Source of the DNA: Euryodendron excelsum | Lineage: Eukaryota; Streptophyta; Magnoliopsida; Ericales; Pentaphylacaceae | NCBI GenBank assembly: GCA_033060915.1 | Contig: CM065380.1 | Span: 47,164,501-47,228,500 of the forward strand | DNA length: 64,000 nucleotides | Reading direction: 5' to 3' | Part shown: in pieces, positions 36,233 to 47,608 of the stretch | How the letters are laid out: every line of letters begins with the position of its first letter | How positions within the stretch are numbered: position 1 is the stretch's first letter | Notes under the pieces: generated by a model | Database searches by the model: none | What the model was told of the DNA's origin: nothing | Seen by the model: only the letters and a program-made list of their open reading frames with translations | Translations under genes and position numbers: made by a program

Positions 36233-37662
36233 GTTGATACTATATACGTATAATACCTACCATGTTTTCTGAAAATCAGTTCCATGCATGCTTAAGGTAG
36301 AACGTGGATTTGTGCTAATGACTTTTTTGCAACGTTGTTCCTAGTTATTATGGTCACATGAATGTATGTTATGTGATTGTGTGTTGACATGATTCTTAGA
36401 TTGTAAACTTCGGTTTAAGGAGGCATAGAATAAGATATAATAATTAATTTTTACGAAGCATGGCAACGCAACTAGTTTTGAGATTTTAATTTCTTGTATT
36501 CGAAAACTCTACTGTTGTGGAGATTTTGATTTCTTATATTCTGTAACTCCACTGTTATGGAAAATACGATCTGTTGTAACTGAAGAAGATGGAGGAACAA
36601 TAGCGGCGCAAGAACTGGGGAAGAAAACAGGAAAAACCCTAAATACGATCTGCGCAACCTGATCGGGCAGTTCAATCCCCGTCACCAGGGGCGCTACCCC
36701 CAGAACCCCGTGCATCAGCGAAGTGGCAAATAAGGATTCTTGGTGATGTCATGGTGCGGTTGGACTCTTCATCACTTTGGAGTGATTTCTTGACGATAAG
36801 AGCCAGGATCTTGATTAAATCTTTTTTGTCTATAATTATTATCTTTTATATTCTTGTTATTATATTATTAACATTAGAGAACATGGATAATAAATAAATG
36901 ACCTTTAAGTTGTGTTTTAATTATATAAATTTAAAATTTCAACTTTAGTTTATAAATGTTCAACTAGAGAGTAAAATTAATTCTCATGTTTTAATTTAAA
37001 TATTATTTTTTAAATTAAAGGAATTTGAAATTTTATTTGTTGCACATATATGAGTCACCAATATTGAAATATTATATTTATTGGATAATTAAACACATGA
37101 CATCTCTCATGTATTAAATATCTAAGTGGGTGATGAAATTTATTACGTATAAATCTCATAGTTTCCATCACTAGTTTATAAGTGAAGTAATTTATTCTAT
37201 GTGTTGGTTTTAGTACCAACCTCCCCATCAGATGGAATAAGTTGCGGACTCACTGAGTATAAACTTTAATATTTGTTAGTATTGGGTTAACTCTCCATCT
37301 GAGTAACTTATTACAGGACAATAGATTTAAAAATTAGTGATGGTATACACTAAACTATAAATAATAGTATCCTCACCATTTGAGTCACTGCTATTATTTA
37401 TATGACCAAAGCAAAGTTAACTATTTAATTTTATTTGGCATATATAGTCATTTGCCTATATAGTAAAATTAATATGTATTGATCTGTCTAGATAATGTTA
37501 AATAGTAAACGACCTCCCATCGAGGCGTACTATTTACGGTATACTAGGCTGCTAGCGGATTCTTTTACAATATTGGTAGAGGGAATCATATTTTAATAAT
37601 TGAATTCTAAGTTTATTATTGCTTATCATATTTTTTTATAATATATGATTCTCAAGATTAAA
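36233..37662 (+). other. Copia leader region
   Basis: 1.4 kb between primer site and gag with no open frame. It contains a GC-rich segment (about 36640-36715, 'ccaggggcgctacccccagaacccc') in otherwise AT-rich DNA. Confidence 0.5.
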
Positions 37663-38460
37663 ATGGCTTTCAATCCACTTACTATTATTCTAAAAATAAA
37701 AAAAAAAAAAAAACTAATTAGACCAAATTATATTGACTGGAAAAGGAATTTGGATATTGTGTTGACTGCGGAAGAGTATAAGTTTGTGCTCACAGAGGTC
37801 TGTCCACAACAACCTGGTGAGGGGGCAACTGATGAGGAAACCCGGGCTTACCAGAAATGGATAAAGGCAGATGAGATATTGCGGTGTTACATTTTGACAT
37901 CTATGTCAAATGTTCTGCAACATCAGTATCAGGCTATGCCCACTGCCTATGACATAATAAAAAGCCTCAAAGACATGTTTGGGGATCAAAATCGTGGTGC
38001 TAGGCTAGTTGCCATGAGAGACCTAATGAACATGAATATAGTTGAAGGGACCCTAGTAAGGGATCATGCTTTGAAGATGATGAGTCTTCTAAATAAGCTA
38101 GAGATCCTTAGAGCTGAAATCGATGGAGAAACCCAAGTTAATATCATTCTCCAGTCGCTACCTAATTCCTTTAAGTAGTTCTGGCTGAACTACAACATGA
38201 ATAAGTTTTCTTATTCAATGGCAGAGCTTCAAGCAACTGAGGGCCTCATTAAGAAGCCATTTGTTGCTCTTGTTACTAAGAAAGGTTCTATTTCTAAATC
38301 GAAAGGCAAGAAGAAGTAGAAAAAGATTCAAAAACAGAAAATAGTTCCTCAGGTACCTCAAAGGCCTCAAAGAGGAGTGAAAAAACCCAAGGGTAAGTGT
38401 TTTGTCTGCAAGCAGTCAAGGCACTAAAAGTTGCAATGTCTAGGTTATCTAGCTAAACAA
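37663..38460 (+). pseudogene. Copia gag (broken)
   Basis: ATG at 37663 (MAFNPL) opens a gag frame that runs to a stop at 38176. The body matches the copia gag (UBN2-type) domain: a DWKRNLDIVL segment, YIL.SM.N.LQ.QY and the AYDIIKSLKDMFG block. In an active element gag forms the virus-like particle. After the stop the same frame continues with two further stops. It reaches a zinc knuckle, CFVCKQSRH-stop-KLQC (38398-38439), of the form CX2CX4HX4C, with a stop where a residue such as tryptophan would be. An A-run near 37690-37710 probably expanded within the N-terminal codons. Confidence 0.85.
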
Positions 38461-38519
38461 AATAACAAAGGTAAATCTCATTCACTAATAGTTGAAACAT
38501 GTTTAGCGATGTTATCTAC

Positions 38520-39835
38520 TGGTACATGGTGTGTAGATACGGGAGCCACTAATCATATATTCAATTCTTTGTAGGAGTTCCACCAAACCCACCAGCTTAG
38601 TGATGAAGAGATCTATATATTTATGAAAGATGGTACGAGAGTGTCAGGTGTTGCAGTAGGAGATAGTAGTATTTCATTTGGTGGATATAGGATTTTAATA
38701 TTAAAAGACTATCTTTATGTACCTTCCATTAGAAGGAATTTGATTTTAGTTTCTAGATTGGTTGATAATGGATATTCTATTTATTTTAGTAACTTTGTTG
38801 TTATTAAGTTAAATAAACATTTTATCTGTTCTGGTACATTGGTGGATGGTCTTTATATTGTTAATTATATCTCTCTTATACTGCAACTAAATGAACTGAA
38901 TAACACCAATATACTACCATATAAGATAAAGCAATCTTCTCAACTTAACCAAACCTATCTTTGGCACCTACGCCTAGATCATATTAATCTGAGACAAATT
39001 TTCATACTGGTTAAAGATGGGCCATTAGGTTAATAGAAAGTGAAAGCACTGCCAGTCTGTGCATCTTGCTTGGAAGGTAAGATGACCAAGCAGCCCTTTA
39101 CGACCAAAGGCAACATGTCAGAGGAAGTATTAAAATTGGTTCACTCTAATTTATGTGGTCCGATGAATATCCAGGCTAGAGGTGGTTTCGAGTATTTCAT
39201 TACTTTCATTGATGATTACTTAAGGTATGTGTATATTTATTTGATGCATTGTAAGTCTGAATGCTTTGAGAAATTCAGAGTGTTTAAGGTAGAAACAAAA
39301 AAACATCATAGTAAATGTACCAAGACACTACGATCTGATCGTGGTGGCGAGTACCTCTTAGGAGAATTTGTGGATTACTTATCAGATGAGGGAATTAAGT
39401 CCCAGTTGTCTGCAACAGGTATGCCACAACAGAATGGTGTAGCAAAAAGAAGGAACAAAACGGTTATGGATATGGTCAAATCTATGATGAGTTATTCAGA
39501 TTTAGTACCATGCACTTGAAACAACAGCAAACATTCTGAACTTGATACCATCTAAGTCAGTACCTACTACTCTCACAGAATTGTGGAATGGGCGCAAACC
39601 TATTCTACGACATGTTTGAATATGAGGTAGTCCAGTACATGTGCTGAAAGGGAAAATAAATAAGTTGGAATCAAGAATAGATATCTGTTTCTTTGTTGGG
39701 TACCCTAGAAGAACGAAAGGTGATTTATTTTATTGTCTTAAGGATCAGAAGGTCATTGTTAGCCCCAATGCCCAATTCTTAGAAGAGGATTATGTAATGA
39801 ACCACAAACTCAAAAGTAAGATTGTTCTAGAATAG
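38520..39835 (+). pseudogene. Copia protease and integrase (broken)
   Basis: The protease active site is visible as WCVDTGATNH at 38527-38556, followed by a stop at about 38572. The integrase has the HHCC zinc finger (WHLRLDH.., then CASC at 39058-39069) and a core with the first two catalytic aspartates in FIDDY and RSDRGGEY. The third catalytic position, normally Glu in the PQQNGVAE..RN motif, is Lys here (aaa at 39445-39447), so the enzyme would be inactive even without the stops. Stops or frame breaks follow near 39518 and 39620. The next open piece (39641-39835) is the integrase C-terminal region (FVGYP.RTKGD). Confidence 0.85.
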
Positions 39836-40199
39836 CTAAGAGGAGATAGACTAGTACATATTTCTTAATTACCTTCAGTATAAGAAGAAGCACCACAAGA
39901 GCAAGTCATTGACATCCCATTGCCTCATCGTAGTGGAAGAAATGTTATGACTCAGGCTGATACTGAAACGTAGCGTGCATATACTATCAATGCGTTGGTT
40001 CCAAAACCAGGGCATGATGATGGTACATAAGGATTAGAATCAACAGAGCAATTCACTCATAATAAACAGACACAAGTCGTGCCTCGTAGTAGTGAGGGGA
40101 TTGTATGCCAACCTGATCAGTATATGTTCTTGGGAGAGTTTTATGACAATATCCCTAATGAACTAGATGTTGAACCCGTGAACTATAATAAAGCACTAT

Positions 40200-41728
40200 A
40201 AGATAAAGACGTAGAATTTTGGACAAAGGATATGAAATCAAAGATGGAGTCTATGTACTCTAATCAAGTCAGGAATCTTATAAAACCACCCAAAGGGATA
40301 AAACCAATCAGAAGCAAGTGGATCTATAAGAAGAAGAGAGGAGCAAACAAGAAAGTGAAAACCTTCAACGTTAAGCTTGTTGCAGGTTTTCACCTTCTTG
40401 TGAAATGGCTCACTCAGAAAGAGAGGATCAACTATAGGGAAACCTTTTCGTAGATAGCCATGCTAAAGTCTATTTGGATTCTCCTATCCATTGCGGCTCA
40501 TTTTGATTACAAAATTTGACAAATTGATGTCAAGAGAAGTTTCCTTAATGGAAGTCTTGATTAGTGCATCTATATGATATAACTAGATGGTTTTGTAGCA
40601 AAAATCCAAGAGCACATGGTGTACAAGCTTCAAAAGTCCATTTATAGACTTAAGCAAGCGTCTAGATCTTGGAACACTCATTTTGATCAAGCCATTAAGT
40701 CTTATGATTTTGATCAATACATTGACGAGTCGTGTGTGTACAAGAAACGTAGTAGAAACGAGGTAGTGTTCTTGGTATTGTACGTAGATGATATCTTGCT
40801 CATTGGAAACGATGTGAGGGTATTATCTTCGATTAAGGTATGGTTATCCAGATAGTTCAATATGAAGGACTTAGGAGAAGCCGGTCACATCCTTAGGATT
40901 AAGCTTTTACAAGATCACACTCATAGGATACTGGGCTTATCACGAGCTATTTATATCGATACGATTCTTGCCCGTTTTAGCATACAGGATTCCAAGAAAG
41001 CGTTCCTTCCTTTTAGACATGAAATCTCTCTAACCAAGGATTAGTGTCCTAAGATATTGATTGAGGTATAGAACATGAAGACGGTTCTCTATGCCTCAGC
41101 AATGGGAAGCCTCATGCATGCTATGCTTTGCACTTGACCTGACATCTGCTTTGTTGTAGGCATAGTTAGCAAATATCAGTCGAACCCATGGCAGGAACAC
41201 TGGACTGCGATAAAGAATATAATCAAGTACCTAAAAAGGACTAACGAATATATGTTGGTTTACTAGGCAGATAGTCTAGTACCCATTGGGTACACAAATT
41301 TGGATTTCCAGTCAGATAAGGATTCTAAAAAATCGACCTCGAGAAATATGTTTACCCTAGAAGGTGGAGCTAGTAGTTAGAGAAGTATTAAGTAATTATG
41401 TATTGCTGATTCTACCATGGACGCCGAATATGTTGCAGCCTCTGAGGTAGCCAAGAATACTGTTTGGCTTAAGAACTTTCTGTTAGATTTAGGCGAGGTA
41501 CCTTTAGTACAATTGCCTATTACACTTTATTGCGATAATAGTGAGGCGGTTGTTAACTCGAAGGAACCTAGGACCCACAAAAGGAAAAAATACATCGAGC
41601 GTAAGTATCACCTGATACGAGACATAATGCACGGAGGTAATGTGGTTGTTACCAAGATTGCATCAGTAGACAACTTAGAAGACCCTTTTACAAAAAGATT
41701 ACCAACCAATTTAATAGTCATTTAGAGG
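40200..41728 (+). pseudogene. Copia reverse transcriptase and RNase H (broken)
   Basis: The reverse transcriptase begins around KPIRSKWIYKKK (40310) and keeps the YVDD catalytic motif (LYVDDILLIG, about 40777-40806). The Q.DVK.SFLNG segment upstream is interrupted by stops (40519, 40561 and 40580 area). RNase H follows with YTNLDFQSDKDSKKSTS, where the first catalytic aspartate of the usual YTDSD motif is Asn, and then MDAEYVAASEVAKN. The frame ends at 41725 with DPFTKRLP, the standard copia C-terminus, 40 bp before the polypurine tract. At least eight in-frame stops are present between 40200 and 41400. Confidence 0.88.
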
Positions 41729-41778
41729 GGATGGGATTTAGACGCATTACTACATAGCTTTGAGTCTAAGTGGGAGAT

Positions 41779-43037
41779 TATTAGGTATTTATACTAAAAG
41801 ACATGTTTTATGTAATGGCTTTAGTATTTATTAATAAATTAGTTATTCCATTTTAATGAAAATCTCTATGAGCAATATTTGTATTGTATTATTTATTTAA
41901 TGATTACGCATGTATGTATCTTATTCTATATAGTAGATGATTTGGTATGTATAGTACGGCTTACACACAGAAGATTAGATCATCAGTTCTTATAGAATAT
42001 AAGATTATCCTTCACAGTCTTAGATGGAATTGAACATATCATCGGTAGGATTGTAGCACAAGGTTATAATAGATCTGTTTTGACTATGGAGGACGATATA
42101 GTTTTAACTCTTTGTGCTAGTACAATTTGTGTGTATTAAACATGATCGTGTTGAGGTAATTATTCTTAGACTGACTATATAAAACAATTAATATCTCATG
42201 ATTATTATGAGCGCTTATACTCTTAATCCTAATATAATAAATAGACACGTGTATATAGTGTTTATTGTTTTGATTCACAGAAGAGTGAGATTTTTTGAGG
42301 ATCAATAAACTCAGTGAGTTGAACAATAACATTACATGTATGGTGAATATTAATTATTGATAGAATCTACGCTCCGGTATAAGAATTGATGATACCCCCT
42401 TGAGGAAACTTATAAGTTTTGATTATGTCAGACCCTGCAAATAGATTATGAATCTGACATATAAAATAAGTTAAGTGGAATGTCTTAAGGAATTAAATAC
42501 ATCTATTAAATTTAATTGTCAGTAATTTAATTTAATAGATAAGTATCTGTAATCTTAACGTGGAGAGATAAACAAGCATTTAATAATATGAAGCTCGAAA
42601 TATAATTCCTAGTATGATAGAGAGTGCAATTTTGATTTATTATTAGTATAAATTATAATTTACGTAAATAGAAATTAATCTTAGTTGGATTAGGAATCTT
42701 TGTTTGCTTAGAAAATTCTAATCATACTAATCTTTTAGTCCCTATTGTAACCTCTATATATACGCACTCTAAGAGTAAGTAGGATTACACTTACTCGTAA
42801 TTTAGAGATACATGTTTTTGTGAAAGCAAGAAACCCCAACAATTGCGAGCCTACTCTCTCTGGAGTAAGGCATGCTCGAGGAAAACAACAGAAGTCTGAA
42901 GGTTAAGTTCGAGCAATTGAATTTTTCTTATTGTTGTTGCTTACTATTCGAGATCAAAACAGAGAGATTTCGAAATTTATACATGATGTTATTCGGGATT
43001 AAACCAGAGAGATTTCAAAGGTACGATTCGAATCACG
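41779..43037 (+). repeat. 3' LTR of the copia element (3'-truncated)
   Basis: Aligns with 34865 to about 36126. It is preceded by the polypurine tract 'aagtgggaga'. It stops matching after 'cgattcgaatcacgt', losing roughly 90 bp including the terminal TCCCTAACA. Confidence 0.88.
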
Positions 43038-44914
43038 TTCAATATTGTTTGTTATAAATCTTGGCCCTCATGACTTTGAAGCGTGTTGTAGCTAGTAAAG
43101 ATTGATGTCTATGTATACCACTTCACTTCAACTTCATTAAACGTTGTAAAACTAATACATGGCCAAGGCACTATCTCCATCTCTCGTAGAGGGGTTATGC
43201 CACCCCTCGCAAGGACAACACGTTTAGATTGTGGTAGAGGCACCGCCTCCACCCCTCACATTGTAGAGTGGGTGTGCCACGACCTTGTGAAGTCGTATCA
43301 TTACATGCCATAGTTATCTAGGAATTATTTTTCATAGACTCCAGTTTTGAAGTGTGCCATGAAAGTATAGATGAATATGAGAGTAATATATATTATTGCA
43401 CAAAATGACTTCCTTATATATTAGCATATACAACGTTTTCCATAAAGATTTTTACAATTATTACATGAATTTCGAACAATACATTTTAATATGAATTCCA
43501 TGTGCATAAAGAATCCACATCTCAAGCATCAATTGTAATTCCAGTAATATAATTCAGTAATATTAATTAGTCAAAATTCCATATTATGTAACATCTCCTT
43601 CCACAAGATGATGATGTACCATGGGAACCTAATGCCTTTTTTAGAAGGACCTATAGCTAGTGTCTTTAACTCGCTAGAAATTCAAATATCAACCTTAATG
43701 ATGATTTTGAAAGATTAAACATTGATTGGGATCTAAAAAGATTAAAGAATGAAATATGTAGATACCCCTTATATAACATACAACAGATGCAAACAATATA
43801 TGAAAAGTATCATTGGGCATGTGATTGACTTTGTGATCTCTAATACGGGGATTGGACCTGTAGTTAACGATTGTAATATGATAATGAAAAAAGGGTCTAT
43901 GTTAATCAAGAAATGGAGCATCTGCAAGAGTGTTAATTGATTCATATTGATGGAAGATCAATATATGGGGGAGATGTTAATTTTAGTATTGTTTATTGTA
44001 CTTATAGTAAGAAAAGCTCTTGTTGATTAAAGGATATGAATATCTTAATTAAGAGAAACAATAAAAGAATAATCTGGCCTTCATCACATTGGCAACTTAA
44101 AACGCCATTTTGGTGTTCCTAAACCTCCATCAGAGTTAATTACTTCTCAAAATGCATGTTAAACATGTGTATCTTTATAATGGTGAGCCAAACACAGTTT
44201 TAAAAAGTCATAAGATTTTTAAAAAGTCACATCCAGACACCCCTTTAATTAAAAAGAACTATATGGTTTACAAAGATTGTAACTGTACCTATTTAAATAG
44301 GTTGCCTAAATATCTGAATCAGGAATAAATTTAGACAAGAATCAAATCCGTCGTGATTCTTGAATAAATTTACATACTTTGTGGTTAATTTTTCTTTATG
44401 AAGGACTGCCATTGTTTGAAACCTTCAAATGGCTATTTAAGGCTATTTTTAAAAGTTTCTGATTATTTGGACAGAAAAAGAACCAATGTCTTCAACAAGT
44501 AATCCGTTCTTCATTTTTTTGGTAAGAGAATAGATAAATGTTGCACTATTGAATGGCCAAATTCAATACTTTCACAATTTCCCATGTGAACCTGTAAGTG
44601 CGTTAAGATTCTTTTGAATCTCTTTAAGAAAAAACAAAATTGACCATATAAACTAATGTACATACAGCAACATATGTTGGTTCAAGTGGGTCAATTTACC
44701 TTCTTTGTTTATATATACTTTTTAAGACCTTGAAAGGGTTATGATTTTGTGTCTTGAAACACATTTAATGGGCTGATATTTGGGTCTTTACAAAAGACCA
44801 GAGAATTGGACCACCAAGTGCTCTGAAAATTTAAAGGTCCTTGGATCTTTAAAAGACATAAGGATTGGGCTCATAAAATTTAAACGCCGTGGGTCTAGGA
44901 GAATTGGGCCTTTA
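43038..44914. other. Non-coding stretch right of the copia element
   Basis: I recognise nothing certain. A short GC-richer patch at 43160-43290 contains two imperfect repeats ('atctcgtagaggggttatgccacccctcgcaagg' and 'cctccacccctcacattgtagagtgggtgtgccac'). Short open stretches are not protein-like. Confidence 0.4.
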
Positions 44915-45078
44915 CACTGTGTTTAGATCAAAGATTTAGTAATAAAAAAGAAAATGAAAAGAAAGAAGTAAGAAAAAAAAAAGAACAAAAAATCCTATAT
45001 CATTTTGTTTTCTTTTCCTTCACTTTTTTCTTTTTCTTTATTTTTTTCTTAATAAATTCAGGTTCCAAACATGGCCTT
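44915..45078. mobile_element. MITE-like element, 'tgtgtttgga' family
   Basis: Left end 'cactgtgtttagatcaaagatt', right end 'aataaattcaggttccaaac' followed by 'atgg', which are imperfect inverted repeats. The left half is almost all purine (aaaagaaaatgaaaagaaag), the right half almost all pyrimidine. It can fold into one long hairpin. Confidence 0.45.
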
Positions 45079-46479
45079 AAAGAACAAAGAATCTGACCAT
45101 TTTTAATTGGGCTACCAATTAAAAATGAGAGCCCAAGGTCTGTTTTTTTGGAAGTCCAAGAATTAGTGGGAGTCACGTTGAAAGCATAAATTGCAACTTT
45201 CCAATTCAAAAGGCTTTTGAACAATCTTGTCCCCATACGGCTTATACAGTGAATAAATCTCCCAACAGAATGACGACTCCTTGCAAAACATTGAGTAAAT
45301 GCAAGACCCAGCACTCTTGCAATGCTGGGATTGCAACGATACATATACATAATTGTGTGTGTGTATATATATATGTATACTTTTATCCAGCAAAAGATCA
45401 AAGAGCATTGCTCTCTTTCTGTTAAGAGCCCATTTCTCTCTAAATTTTAACAGTGTACTGGATATATATATTTTTTACTTTTCTTTTTGGGTCTTCAAAA
45501 GAGAACGAATTTGGCCCCCTTTAGTGGGCTACGAAATTTAGCCTTAATAGGCATATTGTTTTAGGCCATACGGGACAAATTAGGCTTGAGATATTTGGTC
45601 ACATGGGCCGAATTAAAACTTTACAAGCCTGAAATTGAGGGCATGTAGGTTGTCATTTAATGAGAAAATTTTAATTTTGAACTTTGAAGCCTCTTCGAAT
45701 GTTGAGGCTACAAGGGTCAAAAGTTTCTAAAGTAAAATTTGGCCGTACGAGGCAAGATAAATATATACATGTATTGAACTAATATTTGTTTTGTATTTGA
45801 ATATTTACAAAGTTCGTTTCAAACTCAAATAGTCTTATTTTCTTCTTTTAGAAAAAAATAACTTAAAATATTTGTAGAGTTTAAAACAAATTTAAACTCT
45901 AATTTTTTTGTTTTTTACTTTAAAACATAAGCCAACCATTTTGTAAAGGCCCAAAACAAAAGATTGGAACAAAAGGAAGAAGAGAAAAAAGAATACAAAA
46001 ATCATCTTAAAGAGTTTCAAGAAGGATGAGAGAAAGAACAAGACATGAATTATACCAGCGAAGTATGAAATTTCTTAATAGGTCGAGGGTTATTGCGACG
46101 CGGGTTGGCGATGTGATAACGTCTCACCCACGTTTTGTTCCAAAACTCTCTTTTACATACACCCAATATATTAACATGTGGAATCTTTCATGCTCAACTG
46201 CCCTCACATCTGGTTCTAGAATTCTTTTTTTTATTTTTCCTTTTCAATTAAAATGAAGTCTGAATAAAGTCAGAAATTTTTCCTTTTTTTATTTATTTAA
46301 AAGATGACACACCAATTGTTACAGTGTATACAGGCCATGGACCCGCGTTTGAATAATTTGTTGTTAAAAAATTTATATTTCAACAGTGCCCCTCCAGCAT
46401 TATGTAAGTGAATTTATTGAACATATGCAAGACTCGATTGTTTTTTTTTTTTTTTATATATATATATATAGTTGAGGCT
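45079..46479. other. Non-coding stretch with small microsatellites
   Basis: Contains (TG)n/(TA)n at about 45354-45375 and T17(AT)n at about 46440-46470. No gene is recognised; the Lys-rich open stretch at 45000-45401 overlaps the MITE and is chance. Confidence 0.4.
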
Positions 46480-47010
46480 TTATCTGGCTTCGACACGAGA
46501 TTGACTACGTACTCACGTAGTTCAATTTGTCTATATATTCAAATCGAGAACAATGTTTGGATTAGAATAAAGTCAAATGTAGTTCAATTTGTAAAAGATT
46601 TTGTTTTTGTTTTTTCATAACGGCTAAATTTGAAATAAAATTTCAATTAGCTTACATATATGGATGGAGGATAAAATTTGGATTGGAATGTAGTTTTTTT
46701 TTTTTGTTTTGAGATTACTGAACTTGAATTAAAATTCTAAGTTGCCTATATATCTAAATTGGGAACAAAGTCCGAATTGAATCAAATTAAATATATTCAA
46801 TTTTAAAACACATTTTTTTTCAAATGATTGAATTTGAAATAAATTTCAAACTGTCTACATATCCGCATCAGGAACAAAGACTGGATTAGAATATAATTTT
46901 TTTTTTTTTTTTTGTTTTGAGATGACTTAATTTGAAATAAAATTCAAGCTAGTTACACATTCGAATAGGGAAGAAAGTCCGTAATAAAATTTCAAGTTAA
47001 GATTTGCTAG
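46480..47010 (+). repeat. Degenerate tandem repeat, about four units
   Basis: Units of roughly 110-140 bp repeat 'gaatttgaaataaaattcaa', 'ttgcctatatatctaaattgggaacaaagtccga', '.attagaat' and a T run of 8-18 ending 'gttttgagat'. The first unit contains actacgt-actc-acgtagt (46504-46521), a perfect 7-bp inverted repeat that resembles the CTACGTATC module of the giant LTRs. It may be the internal part of a decayed large-LTR element. Confidence 0.55.
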
Positions 47011-47608
47011 ATTCGTTATAAAGAAATATATGCTAGATTTAAACAAAATTTGATTTAAAAATTAGAACCAAGTTGTTCGTTATGATCTTAGAGAAGTGAT
47101 GGTATTAATTCTTTGAGAAAGGCTACTTATCACGGGTTATTTTACCACCAAAATACACTGGCAGATATGGTAAGACAACGTGGCATATTGTGTTAGCGAA
47201 AATCTAAATCTCAAGGGAGAAAAAAAAAATCCTTTTTTGGGATTTCTTGCTGTCTTTTACTATCTTGTGCGAGTTGCCGAGCATCATGAATGAACAATAA
47301 TTTCCTTCAATCTTCTCTTGCTTGATTCATGGGATAGTGGAGTAAGCTCTCCTTCTTTTCTTTAACTAATTAAACCCAACTATTGCATTTTTATTTTTAT
47401 TTTGTTCACTATGAAATATATTTCAATCTTTTATCATCTTCAACATTTGAAGATAAATTGTTCAGTAATTTGGAGTAGCGGCACCCAATACTCTTGTATG
47501 TACCCACAGATCGCAAACCGGAGAAAGAGAGCGGTGTGGTGGAAGAGGAAGAAGATAGGGGACATCATTGAAAATACCACAAGATATATACATAGGTATA
47601 TATATATA
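47011..47608. other. Non-coding stretch
   Basis: The first 100 bp resemble 2450-2560, upstream of duplication copy A. Nothing else is recognised. Confidence 0.35.

Larger units (their letters stand above)
34865..43037 (+). mobile_element. Decayed Ty1-copia retrotransposon, 8.2 kb
   Basis: The element has the full copia order: 5' LTR (34865-36214), primer site, long leader, gag, protease, integrase, reverse transcriptase, RNase H, polypurine tract (41769-41778) and 3' LTR (41779-43037). Integrase before reverse transcriptase is diagnostic of Ty1-copia. Both LTRs start T(G/A)TTAGG.ATTTATACTAAAAGACAT and share a TATA box (ctatatata). The 3' LTR lacks about the last 90 bp of the 5' LTR and runs into unrelated sequence, so no target duplication can be checked. 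The LTRs differ at many sites and the reading frame has more than a dozen stops, so the insertion is old. Confidence 0.9.

Noticed and set aside
45000..45401. 133-residue minus-strand frame ending in a Lys-rich tail
   Set aside because: The tail is the polypurine half of a MITE; the rest resembles nothing known to me.
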